Shown: in pieces, positions 54,549 through 64,000 of the stretch
How the letters are laid out: the number at the start of each line of letters is the position of its first letter
How positions within the stretch are numbered: the first letter of the stretch is position 1
Source: Adiantum capillus-veneris
Taxonomy: Eukaryota; Streptophyta; Polypodiopsida; Polypodiales; Pteridaceae
NCBI GenBank assembly: GCA_014529385.2
Contig: CM043959.1
Coordinates: 1,522,358 to 1,586,357 of the forward strand
Direction: 5' to 3'
DNA length: 64,000 nucleotides
Program-made: the position numbers and the translations under genes
Notes under the pieces: generated by a model
Seen by the model: only the letters and a program-made list of their open reading frames with translations
Databases searched by the model: none
What the model was told of the DNA's origin: nothing

Positions 54549-55888
54549 CACTAGGTTGGTAATCTAACAGGACATAAAAGTGTCCTTTCAGGGTTTTGAA
54601 AAAAACCTCCAAAACCATTGTAGATCCACTCGTTTTGTAAAATCCTTTCATGAGGTTATAGTTCAAGGCCTACTACACATGGAAAAAATAAGAAACTTTT
54701 AAAATTTCTCATCTTTTGGTCACACCAAGCCTCCAAAGTTGATGGACCAGTGCATTTTCATCAAAACAGTCATTTCTTACGTTTTGTTACATAAAAATAA
54801 GATTAGGGATTTTTGTAGGACTTGAGATAAATTCCCTAGTTAACTACAAGGGGTTGGTGATCAGAACATATGATTGCTTCTCACTCACTATTTTTTGTTT
54901 TGCCAAAATAAATAGGTATAAAAAAGCTGAATTTTTACCATTCTGCAAACCTATCATCAAAGTTTCTATAGCCACGCTCAATACAAATAATATATGAATG
55001 TTTTCTTGGTTCTCTATTTTCCTTTATGTTCATAAGGAGCCATGGTGCATGTCAAAAGAATAATACATCTCTTACCAAGGGGAATCTTGGGGACAAAGAT
55101 GAAGTGCTAAATACAGCAAACATGAAAAAACTGGGTTCAACATTATGAGTTGTAGAATCCCATAGAAACTATTCAATATCTAGCCAAATTTGATCCTTAT
55201 GACTAGATATGGTTACTACCTACAAAATGCATGTAGTTGTCACAAGAAACTAACAATATTGAAAAATCTATACTTGATATACTAGAATGTTTCATTTTCT
55301 TCTATAATTGAAAAAATCAACCATCGTTGTGTACTATGCAAAATAGGGTATTAGGTGCCCCATAACTCAAGGAATATTAGCTTTATGTTACAATATGCAA
55401 CATAGAAAATAAAAAATGCATTTGGATATCATGAAATCCACCAAAAAAATCATAGAAGAGCTAAAATTGGCTAAAAAACAGGATTTGACAATTTTTGTGA
55501 TTTGGTCATAACTTACAACTTTAATATTTTTTTCTCCCTTTGAAGCATCAGGACATGTTGAGGACTACTAAAGATACTTCTTTAGCATTATAGACCTCAC
55601 AAAAATGAATTCTAGAGTGGTATAGTTGCAAAAAGTTGAAAAAAACCAAAAACAGGACCCATTTTTTAACACAGTTTAGGTTGTGAAATGTTGTGCAAGG
55701 ACAAGGTTAAAGATGGAATTGATATTCCAAAAAAATGTCGAGTTTTTTTTAGCTCACGAGACAACTTTCTGGGTAGATAGCACCTCAAAATCCATTTTGA
55801 AACTCTTGACATAATTCAAGGAAAATGGTCACTTAACAGGACATAAAAGTGTCCCAGGACATAAAAGTGTCCCATTACCAACCTAGTG
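54549..55888. mobile_element. 1.34 kb non-autonomous TIR element with CACTA-like ends
   Basis: Ends CACTAGGTTGGTAAT and ATTACCAACCTAGTG are perfect 15 bp inverted repeats. Both are flanked by TTAA (54545-54548; 55889-55892). The subterminal near-palindrome GGACATAAAAGTGTCC occurs once at the left end and twice in tandem at the right. The interior is AT-rich with no coding frame. It interrupts the element B leader. Confidence 0.75.
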
Positions 55889-56117
55889 TTAAGACTTGTC
55901 TCGTCTATCAATCATCCTCAAAATCCTAATCTAGTTCTACAATCCTAAAGGCACTCGACAAGTACGATTACTTCCAAGCACCTCTACACCGCAAAAGACG
56001 ACAATCTTAAGCTCTGCGGTTTCTAAAAAGAAAGTTTTTACTCTAGGAGATCCTAGAGGAAATTAAAGGTTAACTTCACAAGACGCTCGTGTTCTTCCCT
56101 AATTTAGGTCTCTTCGA

Positions 56118-56135
56118 TCCCCGGTAGCGATGCCA
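56118..56135 (-). other. Primer-binding site (tRNA-Asp type) of element B
   Basis: Minus strand TGGCATCGCTACCGGGGA: four mismatches to the tRNA-Asp PBS, next to an LTR edge (TGTGGGAGGTG on the plus strand at 56138). Confidence 0.6.
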
Positions 56136-56137
56136 AA

Positions 56138-56720
56138 TGTGGGAGGTGTGTCTAACCTCACTATCCTATCTTATTGCAGTTTAGCGAGAATCACGATTAA
56201 ATTGTCAATCCATGGGACGAAGCTAACTCAACTAGTGCATAGAGGCTAAAAGAGGTTGTCAATCTCTCGAAAAAAAACTAACAACTCGCATCTAACTCAA
56301 GCTACACTCAAGTGACTGAAATCACCAAAAGCCAATCGCTCATAGGCAAACAAATCACATCCGTTACAGCATCAAATGACATCCAAACATAACGAAACTT
56401 CTAGGACAAGTTTATAAAACCTAATCACACATGCTTATGGTCTCATGCCCCACTTTAGGTCAAGTGCCAAAATCGCGATTATTAACAGCACTGAATTTTT
56501 TACCTAGTCGTTTTCGACCTAGAATGCACCTAAATGTTTAGCAATGATGCCCCAGTACCCCGCCTATGCTTACTTTTTTATTTTGAAGTATAAATTCCTA
56601 CTTATGATGAAATTAGGTTGTGGGTCGACGATGCCAAAAGCTACGAAATATTGTGATGTGTTTACGTCAATGTGTAGAGCTCTTACCTACGGTTGCAATG
56701 CAACAAACGCGATACCAATG
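56138..56720 (-). mobile_element. PBS-side part of the element B 5' LTR
   Basis: Begins TGTGGGAGGTGTGTC next to the PBS. Its far end is uncertain: a degenerate initiator-Met-type PBS (minus TTGGTATCGCG, about 56709-56719) and another TG start (TGTGACAACC, about 56720) follow. A second LTR-like unit may therefore be fused here. Confidence 0.45.
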
Positions 56721-56991
56721 TGACAACCGGGGAGGGAGTAGAAAGCGCGAGAAGGAGAGAAGTGAGCGTCGTTAGCTCACGCTGTGTATTTCATTATCCA
56801 AAACTTACAAATAACTTACAAAAATTGGCTTTTATACCTTAGCCAAGTTTTTGGTGGTCAAAACTAATAATCTGGGAGCTCTAACTAAAGATAGGTAACG
56901 ACATGTTGATACAATCTGGAAGCTTGTAGCCCCGGCTCAACTATTACAAGGCTTACTCGAAAAATAGGAGTTACAATATTCCCGATTTATA
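56720..56991 (-). repeat. LTR-like block sharing 151 bp with the LTR at 37172-37461
   Basis: 56841-56991 matches 37240-37391 with few differences (GCCCCGGCTCAACTATTACA etc.), but its PBS-side neighbour is different. A TATA-type box (minus GGTATAAAAGCC, about 56829-56840) lies beside it. The match ends at CCCGATTTATA, where family C sequence starts abruptly. Confidence 0.65.
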
Positions 56992-57107
56992 CATGGCTCT
57001 TGGTTGGATTTGCATTCCATAGCCAAGAGTGTTGGTGTAGGCTCTCAGCTTCTCTACTAGCTTGGAGAAGGAGATGGAGCTCTTGCACTTTGCACTTCAC
57101 ACAATGA

Positions 57108-57178
<71 letters not shown>

Positions 57179-58012
57179 AACCCCACTTCTTTCTTTGGTT
57201 GACCCCCTCTTCTAGCACTCGTAAGCATTTTATTGGACCTCCTCAAGCTTGGTCAATCACAGGCCTAGTGCAACAACAAGGGTAGCCTTGGGACAAGTGT
57301 CCCCCTTCCCGTTTGAGAGAGAGGACTTGATAAATGCATAGGCAATTAATTAAATTAACTAAGTTATCATTGGACCCCTTGGGAGGCCAACCAATAGTCT
57401 TTAAGCACACCATGAGGGAAACATGAAGAGGAGGTTGACAAGTGTCCCTACTGCTTCCTTTGTACCAAGTATGCCTTGTGTGAGAGTGTATGTGTTCTCT
57501 CTCTAGCCCCTAGAATGAGGGCTCGGCCCCCCTTGTTTAGGGATATGTATTGACTTTGAACACCTTACCCCCTCAAGCACCTTAGTCATGGAGCACCTTA
57601 GCACCTTAGTCATTAAGCAGCTCAAGCACCTTAGCCAGCAAGCACAACAAGCACCTCAAGCACCTTAGTGAACAAGCATGAAAACCACTTTAGTCAGCAA
57701 GCATGATATGCACCTCAAGCTTGGGCCGGGTTCCCACCTCAAGCACAGCCCGAACTTACCTAAGGTCAAAGGACTTTTAACACTAAACTTTGGAGGTCTT
57801 TAATGAATCTAACCCTAAGTTATTTAAGATCCATTAGCTAGCCTTGCTCTTTGACATATCATCTCTCATTTGGACCCCTTTACCATTGGCCCCATGTTGA
57901 GATAGACCCGTAAGCACATGTCTATATTCTAACTCTTCTTCTCGTCTATTCTCCCACATTAAATGATCATTTTAATATGAGAAAATCATTAAGGTTGGTT
58001 GGATATTAGATT
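56992..58012 (-). repeat. LTR-derived block of family C, copy 2, with a G40 run
   Basis: Matches 33395-34540 over its length (TGGCTCTTGGTTGGATTTGC ... ATATGAGAAAAT). In place of the short GAGAGTATATCCCCC segment of copy 1 it has a (TG)n run and about 40 consecutive G (57138-57177). It carries the CAAGCACCTTAGTCA minisatellite (57560-57735). Non-coding. Confidence 0.75.
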
Positions 58013-58059
58013 TTATGACAACAATGGTGGTGACCATAGTGACCGCGGCACCAAATTTC

Positions 58060-58860
58060 TAGTTAGAGGGCAGTTGCCACCGCTAGTGCGCTTCAATCAG
58101 AGAGAGAGGTTTGTGAGTGGCAGAGAGGGAAAAACAATGCTTTGTATAATTAATTTGGACCCTTGTGTTGGAGTTCAAGTTATTGATGTTTGACCCCGTG
58201 GGTCGGAATTCAATGCACATGCATCTGGTAGGGAACCAATCAGATGTATCTAAAACACTATAAATAAGTTCACCGATCCATTGTTGTTGGTTGGATTATG
58301 GACGGGATGTGTTTCAAAATTCATTGTTTGGCTCTTGTCAACATGCTCAAAAGTATCTGGATGCAAGTAGCATACATAACATGTCCAATAGATAATGAAG
58401 ACCAAATGCGATGCTTCTCAAAGTTGTGTCTGATGCAGATTTTGGGCAAATTATCACAGTGCTTGAAGAGAAAGACCCAGGTCCTAAACTTAAAGATATA
58501 ATAAACTCTCTTCTAGAGCACAAAAATAAGTTTAAAGGTCATCAATCATAGACAAATGGTGCTTTTGTTGTTTCATCCAACCACTACTACAACCGCCCCA
58601 ACAAAACAAACCCACACATTGTGGCAAAACAAATCATCTTTCAAAGGATTCCTATGAAGTCAAGCCTTTTTGCATTTGTAGCCAAAGCAACAATGCTACA
58701 AAGTATTGCAGATTTAAAGATAAAACTTCACAAGCTACAAATCACAAAGAGATACAGGAAAGACCAAAATCAACCTTTGCCATTGAAGATACTGATGATG
58801 AGAGGATGAAAACAATATTGTCTTGGTATATGATGATAAATTGTGAGCATTACACTCTTG
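58060..58860 (+). pseudogene. Copia gag remnant
   Basis: 58060-58320 repeats 31185-31440. Then broken Gag-like frames follow, with a degenerate zinc knuckle at about 58668-58712 (FCICSQSNNATKYCRF, where C-x2-C-x4-H-x4-C is expected) and QATNHKEIQERPKSTF after it. No protease, integrase or RT lies between it and the 3' LTR, so the element has a large internal deletion or is non-autonomous. Confidence 0.5.
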
Positions 58861-59011
58861 TGTACCTTACCCTCTATGTGTGTGAAGGGGAGGATTGTGT
58901 ATGCCTTCACCTATTTTTGTTCAAGGGGAGGCTTTTGTTTTGTGTGCCTCACCCTATTGTGTTTTGAGGGGAGGATAATATTGTGTGAGTGATATGTAAC
59001 CAAAACCCACA

Positions 59012-59022
59012 TAGGGGAGGAT
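59012..59022 (+). other. Polypurine tract of the Copia element
   Basis: AGGGGAGGAT directly before the TGTTGAGATG LTR start. Similar AGGGGAGG strings recur upstream (58885-58975). Confidence 0.65.
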
Positions 59023-59406
59023 TGTTGAGATGCAAGCTTTTGTTGCATCTCTTGTGAGAACAACCTCTTCCACCTACAAATGTGTTGTGCCAATAATCCA
59101 TGTGAAAAACCTCTTATAATCCAAGTGTAAAGCATCACCACTTGTGTGGTGCATAATTAGCCACATACAAATGGTGTATAGGCAACCACATATATGTCTT
59201 ATGTGTCAAAGGGCTCTTCTTTGTATATTCCTATAAAGAGAGGACCATTACGCTCAATAAACTAAGTTTACCACATTTACAATCATACTCTATTTTATTG
59301 TGTGCTCAATCAAGCTCTAAGTTAGCTATACTCAGATCATGCTTATCCCATGAATGGCACGCTGCCCTAAATTGCATGAGGCCAATGATATGTATGTACT
59401 CTAACA
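59023..59406 (+). mobile_element. 3' LTR of the Copia element
   Basis: Starts TGTTGAGATG after the polypurine tract and can be closed at CTCTAACA (59406), giving 384 bp. Contains a TATA-like CTATAAAGAG at about 59231 and an AATAAA signal at about 59255. The 5' LTR is not visible as a matching copy. The end is inferred from the inverted terminal bases. Confidence 0.6.
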
Positions 59407-59523
59407 CCACATGAAGCACTTAAAAATGAATTTTGAAGCGAACAATTCACTATAGCTCAAAATTCAAAATCTTTCAAGTCATCAAACTTTCAAATTCTCC
59501 AAAAAGACAATCAAGACAAATCA

Positions 59524-59720
59524 GGGAGCATAGTTGCATACCAGAGCTGAACAAAACCCTAACCCTAAATCAAAACTCGAACTCAAGACCCAGAACCCAA
59601 AACCCTAAGCCTCAATCCCTGAACCCTAAATCAAAACTCGAACTCAAGACCTAGAACCCAAAACCCTAAGCCTCAATCCCTGAACCCTAAACCCTGAATC
59701 AGATTTCGGAACCCGGAACC
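59524..59720. repeat. Telomere-like CCCTAAA motifs in a 61 bp tandem duplication
   Basis: The unit CCCTAAATCAAAACTCGAAC... starts at 59563 and 59624. CCCTAA occurs in several contexts, with variants (CCCTGAA). This is a short degenerate interstitial array, far from a functional telomere. Confidence 0.7.
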
Positions 59721-60660
59721 CAAAATCCAGAATCCATAACTCCAAACCAAGTGAGAAAATGTATATATTATACTATGAACCATGACAATTGAACTTGGAA
59801 CTTGGAACACCGAAGTCAAAACCTTGAACCCTAAACTTGGAGCCCCAAATCAAGAACCCAAAAACTTCTTACATTTTACATTTTCATTAGAAATCGTTAG
59901 TATCAAAGAACACTTCTTATCCTTAGTGTTTCACTTAAGGCCATATAATCATGCCTAGGGGAGGATGGCTGACTCCCAGGAAAATAAATCCAGCTCTATC
60001 AAGAATCTTCTCAAATAAACTCACAAGTCGCATAACCAACATGTGCAAAAGGTAATGCCCGGGGGATTCACCATGGAAAACTTATCGCACCACGTAAGTG
60101 CAAGGGGAGGGGGGTTTGTTTACAAGTTACATAAGCGTATAAGTTAGGGGTAGGCCCTCAATAATTTATCTCCCAAGCTTAAAAATAAGGGAGGGGATAT
60201 CATATTTATGGGGTTGGGGGGAGGAGGGAGAAAAGGGGAAAATGAGAGGAAGTTTTTGTGTTTAAAAATCATGGCTTCCCAAAAGAGTATGCCCTTGAAC
60301 TTGTGAGTCAATAGCTACAAAGATACATACAAGAACTAACATTACTTTGTATCAATTGCTTGTTTTGTGATTATAGTTCATTTGTTGAAGAATGAAAGCT
60401 ATAAAGAGTTTGTATAGATGCAAATTTACACAGAGAACCTAGCATGACTTTACAACCATGTTTTTTGAGTAATTTAGATGGGTCAAAAGTGGACAAGTAG
60501 CTCGAGTGCAGGTTGAATGGGCACATAGTTTGAAAGTCAAACTAAGACACATTGAGGTTACATCTAGTTATCAACAAAAGTGGTTTCTTAGTACGTTGCC
60601 AGTCACTATGCTACACACTCTTTGAATAGTTTTACTCAATTAGATCATGTGAGACCTAAA
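59721..60660. other. Intergenic, nothing recognised
   Basis: AT-rich sequence with a G-rich patch (60100-60250). No ORF, RNA gene or repeat could be supported. Confidence 0.4.
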
Positions 60661-61703
60661 TTTTATATGTAAGATAAGGGTATGACAATTTTTTGCATTG
60701 ATTGTCGTATAATCGTAGAAAGGGGGGGTCATATTCCCTAGTATGAGTCTATTAGCAACGGCTAATACAGGCTACACCAAATATGCATCAAGCGGGAGAT
60801 ATATATGGTTGTGTATAATGTTTCCACTCACTTTGTATAAGTCTTGGGCTCACTTGGAGTTCCAAAGTTGTATATGGTAGTTTGAGGGCTCAAGCTTAAA
60901 CCCATAGTAGAAGGGAAAGTGGTGAAAGCCTTTAAAAGGAAGCCTTTGTGTAAGGAGGATTCATTCTTGAGTATCCACTCTTGAGGATCCACTTTTGAGA
61001 GCTCCCTCTCTCTAGAGTGTTCACTCTTTGGCCTAGCCTTGAGCTTAATGTTTATGCTTGAGAGGTTAGTGCTAACTATTGTAATTAGTATAAGTTCTTC
61101 TTGATTAATCTAATTCTTATTTTCTCATTAGTCTCTTCTTCTCTACATTTCATCTTGTCATGAAGTAGTATTACACTTTCATTATTCTACATTTGAGAGA
61201 TCTATGTACTTCTTGCTAGTAACCGCTCTTATCTCTCTACGAGAAATTGATTTGCGATATTTAGCATCACAAATTAGGTTGATTAAGTTGGGTCTTAATC
61301 TTCTAATTTGTGTGTGTGGCCTATTCTTTGCTTGTATGTAGATAGGTTTTATGAAGGTCTAGCACCATTCACCTTGTGTATGTAAGCTATTAATGAAGTG
61401 TCGTAATTGACATGTGGTAATTAGTGTGTGCTTATCATTAGTATGCTTAGGGTTTCTAGTCTATGGCAAGTCCGACTTCGGTGGGCTTGATGTGTGTAGG
61501 ATATTAATTGATTAGTGATTAGAGTAGGTTTAGAGTTAGTCTTGACATGGCTAATCTCTACTTGCAATGGAGAGGTATCTCTTGAATCCTCTATTCCATT
61601 CATCCGATGCTCGTGCTTCCATGCCCTAGCCGGGTTTCCGGATCCACGGATTTGATAATTTTGTGTGGGTTGCGATTAGGTCATGCTACAACGCCTCCCT
61701 ACA
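60661..61703 (+). mobile_element. LTR of plus-strand element G (5' edge uncertain)
   Basis: Ends CCTCCCTACA at 61703 next to a PBS. A TATA-like box TTTAAAAGG at about 60932 would drive transcription to the right. The left edge may be near 60667 (TGTAAGATAAGGG), chosen only because it gives TGTA...TACA ends. Confidence 0.4.
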
Positions 61704-61705
61704 TT

Positions 61706-61722
61706 TGGCACTGCTCCGGGGA
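61706..61722 (+). other. Primer-binding site (tRNA-Asp type) of element G
   Basis: TGGCACTGCTCCGGGGA resembles the tRNA-Asp PBS with several mismatches and one deletion. It lies two bases after a ...CTACA LTR end and is followed by TCGATAACC, much as in elements A and B. Confidence 0.6.
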
Positions 61723-63840
61723 TCGATAACCAAAGCTAGTAAGTTTAGGATGTGTAGAATAGAGTAATTTCACTACTAATTTTGTTGGTTTTTGAGTGTG
61801 TGTAGCTCAATTTTGGGTTTGATTTGATGATGTTGTGCAAGAAGTTGATGCTAATGTTGAGTTATGAATACCCCAAACCCTCAATTCCACCCCCAATTTT
61901 ACTAATTTCATGCTAACCCTTACTAATTTTGCTTCGTTTCCATGCTAATTTTACTAATTTCATGCTAATTTTTTCTAATTTTTACCAACTTTACTAACCT
62001 AACCACTAACATTTGAAGTGTAATGTATGTTAAATCCCCTTGCAAGAGGTGGAATCAACACTTTTATCAAGTTAATTGTGCTAATCCATCCCTAATTTGA
62101 TGAGTTTAGTGTTTGATTCTTGGCCTACAATGGTCAATTTTTGGGCTAATTTGGAAGAGCCACACATGTGTGTGCATGATGGAATCATCGCGTGGAGCAA
62201 GGATTAGCTTGGATGCAATCAATTGTAAGTGCATTGACCTACTTAATTCAATTTTTGAGTGGTTAATTTGATTCCAATGTGTTGCTAATTTATTGCTAAA
62301 ATTAGGTGTGTAAATCAATTGACATACTTTGAATGCCTAATTTGCTTGTTTTGGGATGAAATTTATGGTCAATTTTGACTAAAGAATGATGTTTGTGTCA
62401 AGATAATGCTTAATTCTCAAGAAGAAATCATGTGTGTGCATAAAAATCATTGTGTGTGTGCATGCACCAAAGAGGGGAAAAAACTGTCAAATTTTTCAAG
62501 TGTGTGTGCACCTAATCTTGAATGTGTGCATGCATATAAAGTGACGGAATTGATGATACATGAGTATGAAATCATGTAAATGATGTGTATGCTAGGCTAT
62601 TTAAATCATTGGATAAGCCTAATTGCCAAAAAATTGGGCAAAAATTGAGTGTGTGTATTGTTTGATTGGGTAAAATTAGTGTAATTTTTTAGAAATTAAT
62701 CATGCATTCACTCACTTATGCTTGATTGAGGTTGCAATTTGAGATTTTGGTCTAAATTTGGGCGTGTGTGCCTACTCAATGGCATTCGGTATTCAAATTG
62801 GGATGAATAATTGGGAGCAATTACCAATTATGATGATTGCAAGACCTAAAATGGATGGTGTGCATGAGTGTTGATTGACTTGGGATGATTCAATTGGTAC
62901 CCAATTGAAGATGATTTTGTGTAATACCATTGTTGTGTATGTCTATTTGATTCTATATGGTAAAAATTTCATTAAATTGTGCATTTACGAGTCGCCATAA
63001 ACATGAGCGTGTAGCCTCACAAACCAAAATGACAAATCCACTTGGATCTAAGTGATTGAGATTTGGAATACGAGAAATTCAAATGCAATGATTGACACTC
63101 AAGTGTGATTTTGCAAATAGGAGGAATTTGTGGATCGAATGCTTGACCCAAAGTCATTTTTGTACGAAAAAGTGAACTCTTTTAAGCTTGCATTGTTATA
63201 TGAGCGGTATCATGCATTATCTTTTGATTCAATTGAGAGCTGACATCCTCACTACACACATGATCTCTAGGATGAGAACCTTCTCTTAAAAATATTAAAA
63301 GAGAAAAAATAATGATAAAGAGAGAGATTTAAAAATCTCTCATGATACGTTCAAAGAGAATTACTGAGCTCACTCACACACGTGCCCTTTTTCCTTGCTG
63401 TCGAATATGGCGCATAGAAAGTGGAACGCGTGCGGCTGACCTGGCCCATTCCTTGAGCTACCACTTGCAATGTGTCCTCTTGCAGATGCGTGTGCCATGC
63501 TAATCGTGTAGAGCCACATGTGTTGCTGCAAGTTGGCTCACCGCCACTTCACTTGATTGTCTCCTAGCACTTATATGAAGGCATTGATTGCAGTTGCAGC
63601 TGGCCCAAAAATGTGACATCCACGCGCATTAATACTTTTTCTCTTCCGAGTCTTAGCTTGTGTTGATCAATAGCATGACAGCCAGGACCCCTTGCCCATG
63701 TGTTGACCAACCTATATCTGGCCGCCTTTGGCGCGATGCCCCTGTCAGTCGCTCTCATCCAAGAGCCAGATCCTTGGCAAGCTAAAGTACTGACTTGTGA
63801 ATCTCCTACTCACTACAACACCTGCTAACTGAAATCATGT
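61723..63840 (+). other. Leader of element G
   Basis: 2.1 kb of AT-rich sequence with local repetition of TTACTAATTTCATGCTAA (61890-61990) and many GTGTGTGCATG phrases (62160-62540). No palindrome series of the type in elements A, B and H was noticed. No gene supported. Confidence 0.45.
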
Positions 63841-63879
63841 GCAGCTCAACGCAACTCCTCTTTTTTGGTGCAAGCAGGT

Positions 63880-64000
63880 GGAGCACAAGGCTTTCGAGCA
63901 AGCCACCCATTTTCTCGAACTTTTCGAAGAAATCATGACCAAGGCCATGCTCCCCATGATCTGCAAGGGGTTGCGAACGGATGCGTGGGCCAAGGTGTAA
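63880..64000 (+). CDS. Possible first ORF of element G, too short to identify
   Basis: An open segment at the window edge reads VEHKAFEQATHFLELFEEIM and MLPMICKGLRTDAWAKV before TAA. Codon usage looks coding and its place after a PBS and leader suits a Gag start, but no motif is visible. An intron or chance frame is equally possible. Confidence 0.2.

Noticed and set aside
56138-57958. A single 1.8 kb LTR with TGTGGGAG...CTCCCACA ends
   Set aside because: The terminal bases match, but sequence similar to 33.4-34.5 kb runs straight through 57958, so that border is not a real LTR end.
59524-59720. True telomere or telomeric junction
   Set aside because: Only scattered CCCTAAA-like motifs within a 61 bp duplication; no long perfect array.

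Overview
The window looks like a repeat-dominated land-plant nuclear genome. Evidence: GT-AG spliced genes, primer-binding sites (PBSs) matching the 3' ends of tRNA-Asp and initiator tRNA-Met, Ty3/Gypsy and Ty1/Copia coding remnants, a Mutator-like (MULE) transposase, and very long (CT)n tracts. No ordinary single-copy host gene, tRNA, rRNA or CRISPR array was recognised. The species cannot be fixed from this sequence; a fern, lycophyte, bryophyte or gymnosperm would all fit.

Layout. 1-4139: 5' end of a minus-strand Gypsy element A (gag, leader carrying a repeated 20-22 bp palindrome, tRNA-Asp PBS, LTR). 4140-5000: a unit bounded by 33 bp inverted repeats. 5.6-10.7 kb: a plus-strand Gypsy element H (gag, protease, intact RT segment, RNase H; integrase missing). 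11.0-12.7 kb: a Copia LTR, PBS and leader with CT tracts. 12706-30256: a ~17.5 kb MULE inserted in that Copia unit. 30.26-32.8 kb: the rest of the Copia unit (gag) plus a second Copia leader. 32.8-37.5 kb: a small-LTR Gypsy element C (gag and protease, minus strand). 37.5-44.2 kb: minus-strand ORFs of unusual type (a coiled-coil protein and a second retropepsin-like ORF) around another palindrome-repeat block. 44.2-58.0 kb: a minus-strand Gypsy element B (integrase, RNase H, RT, protease, gag, leader, PBS, LTR) carrying two TIR insertions. 58.0-59.4 kb: a Copia gag remnant and 3' LTR. 59.4-64 kb: mostly non-coding, with the LTR end and PBS of a plus-strand element G.

Central result. The MULE has diverged but recognisable terminal inverted repeats and an 8-10 bp target duplication; the empty site can be checked against a second copy of the host Copia sequence inside the window. 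It carries two divergent multi-exon genes: a minus-strand DDE transposase with a C-terminal SWIM zinc finger, and a plus-strand gene joining a ParB-like domain to a beta-class (N4/N6-type) DNA methyltransferase fold. That domain pairing is otherwise familiar from bacteria and phages. Both genes contain indels or stops, so this copy is decayed or the assembly has base errors. The transposase gene contains a ~5.9 kb intron or insertion holding a four-unit tandem array of long GC-rich hairpins.

Second theme. At least three Gypsy leaders or flanks each carry their own near-perfect ~20 bp palindrome, repeated at about 125-145 or 275-295 bp in sequence that is otherwise strongly diverged. The palindromes differ between families, but the architecture is the same.
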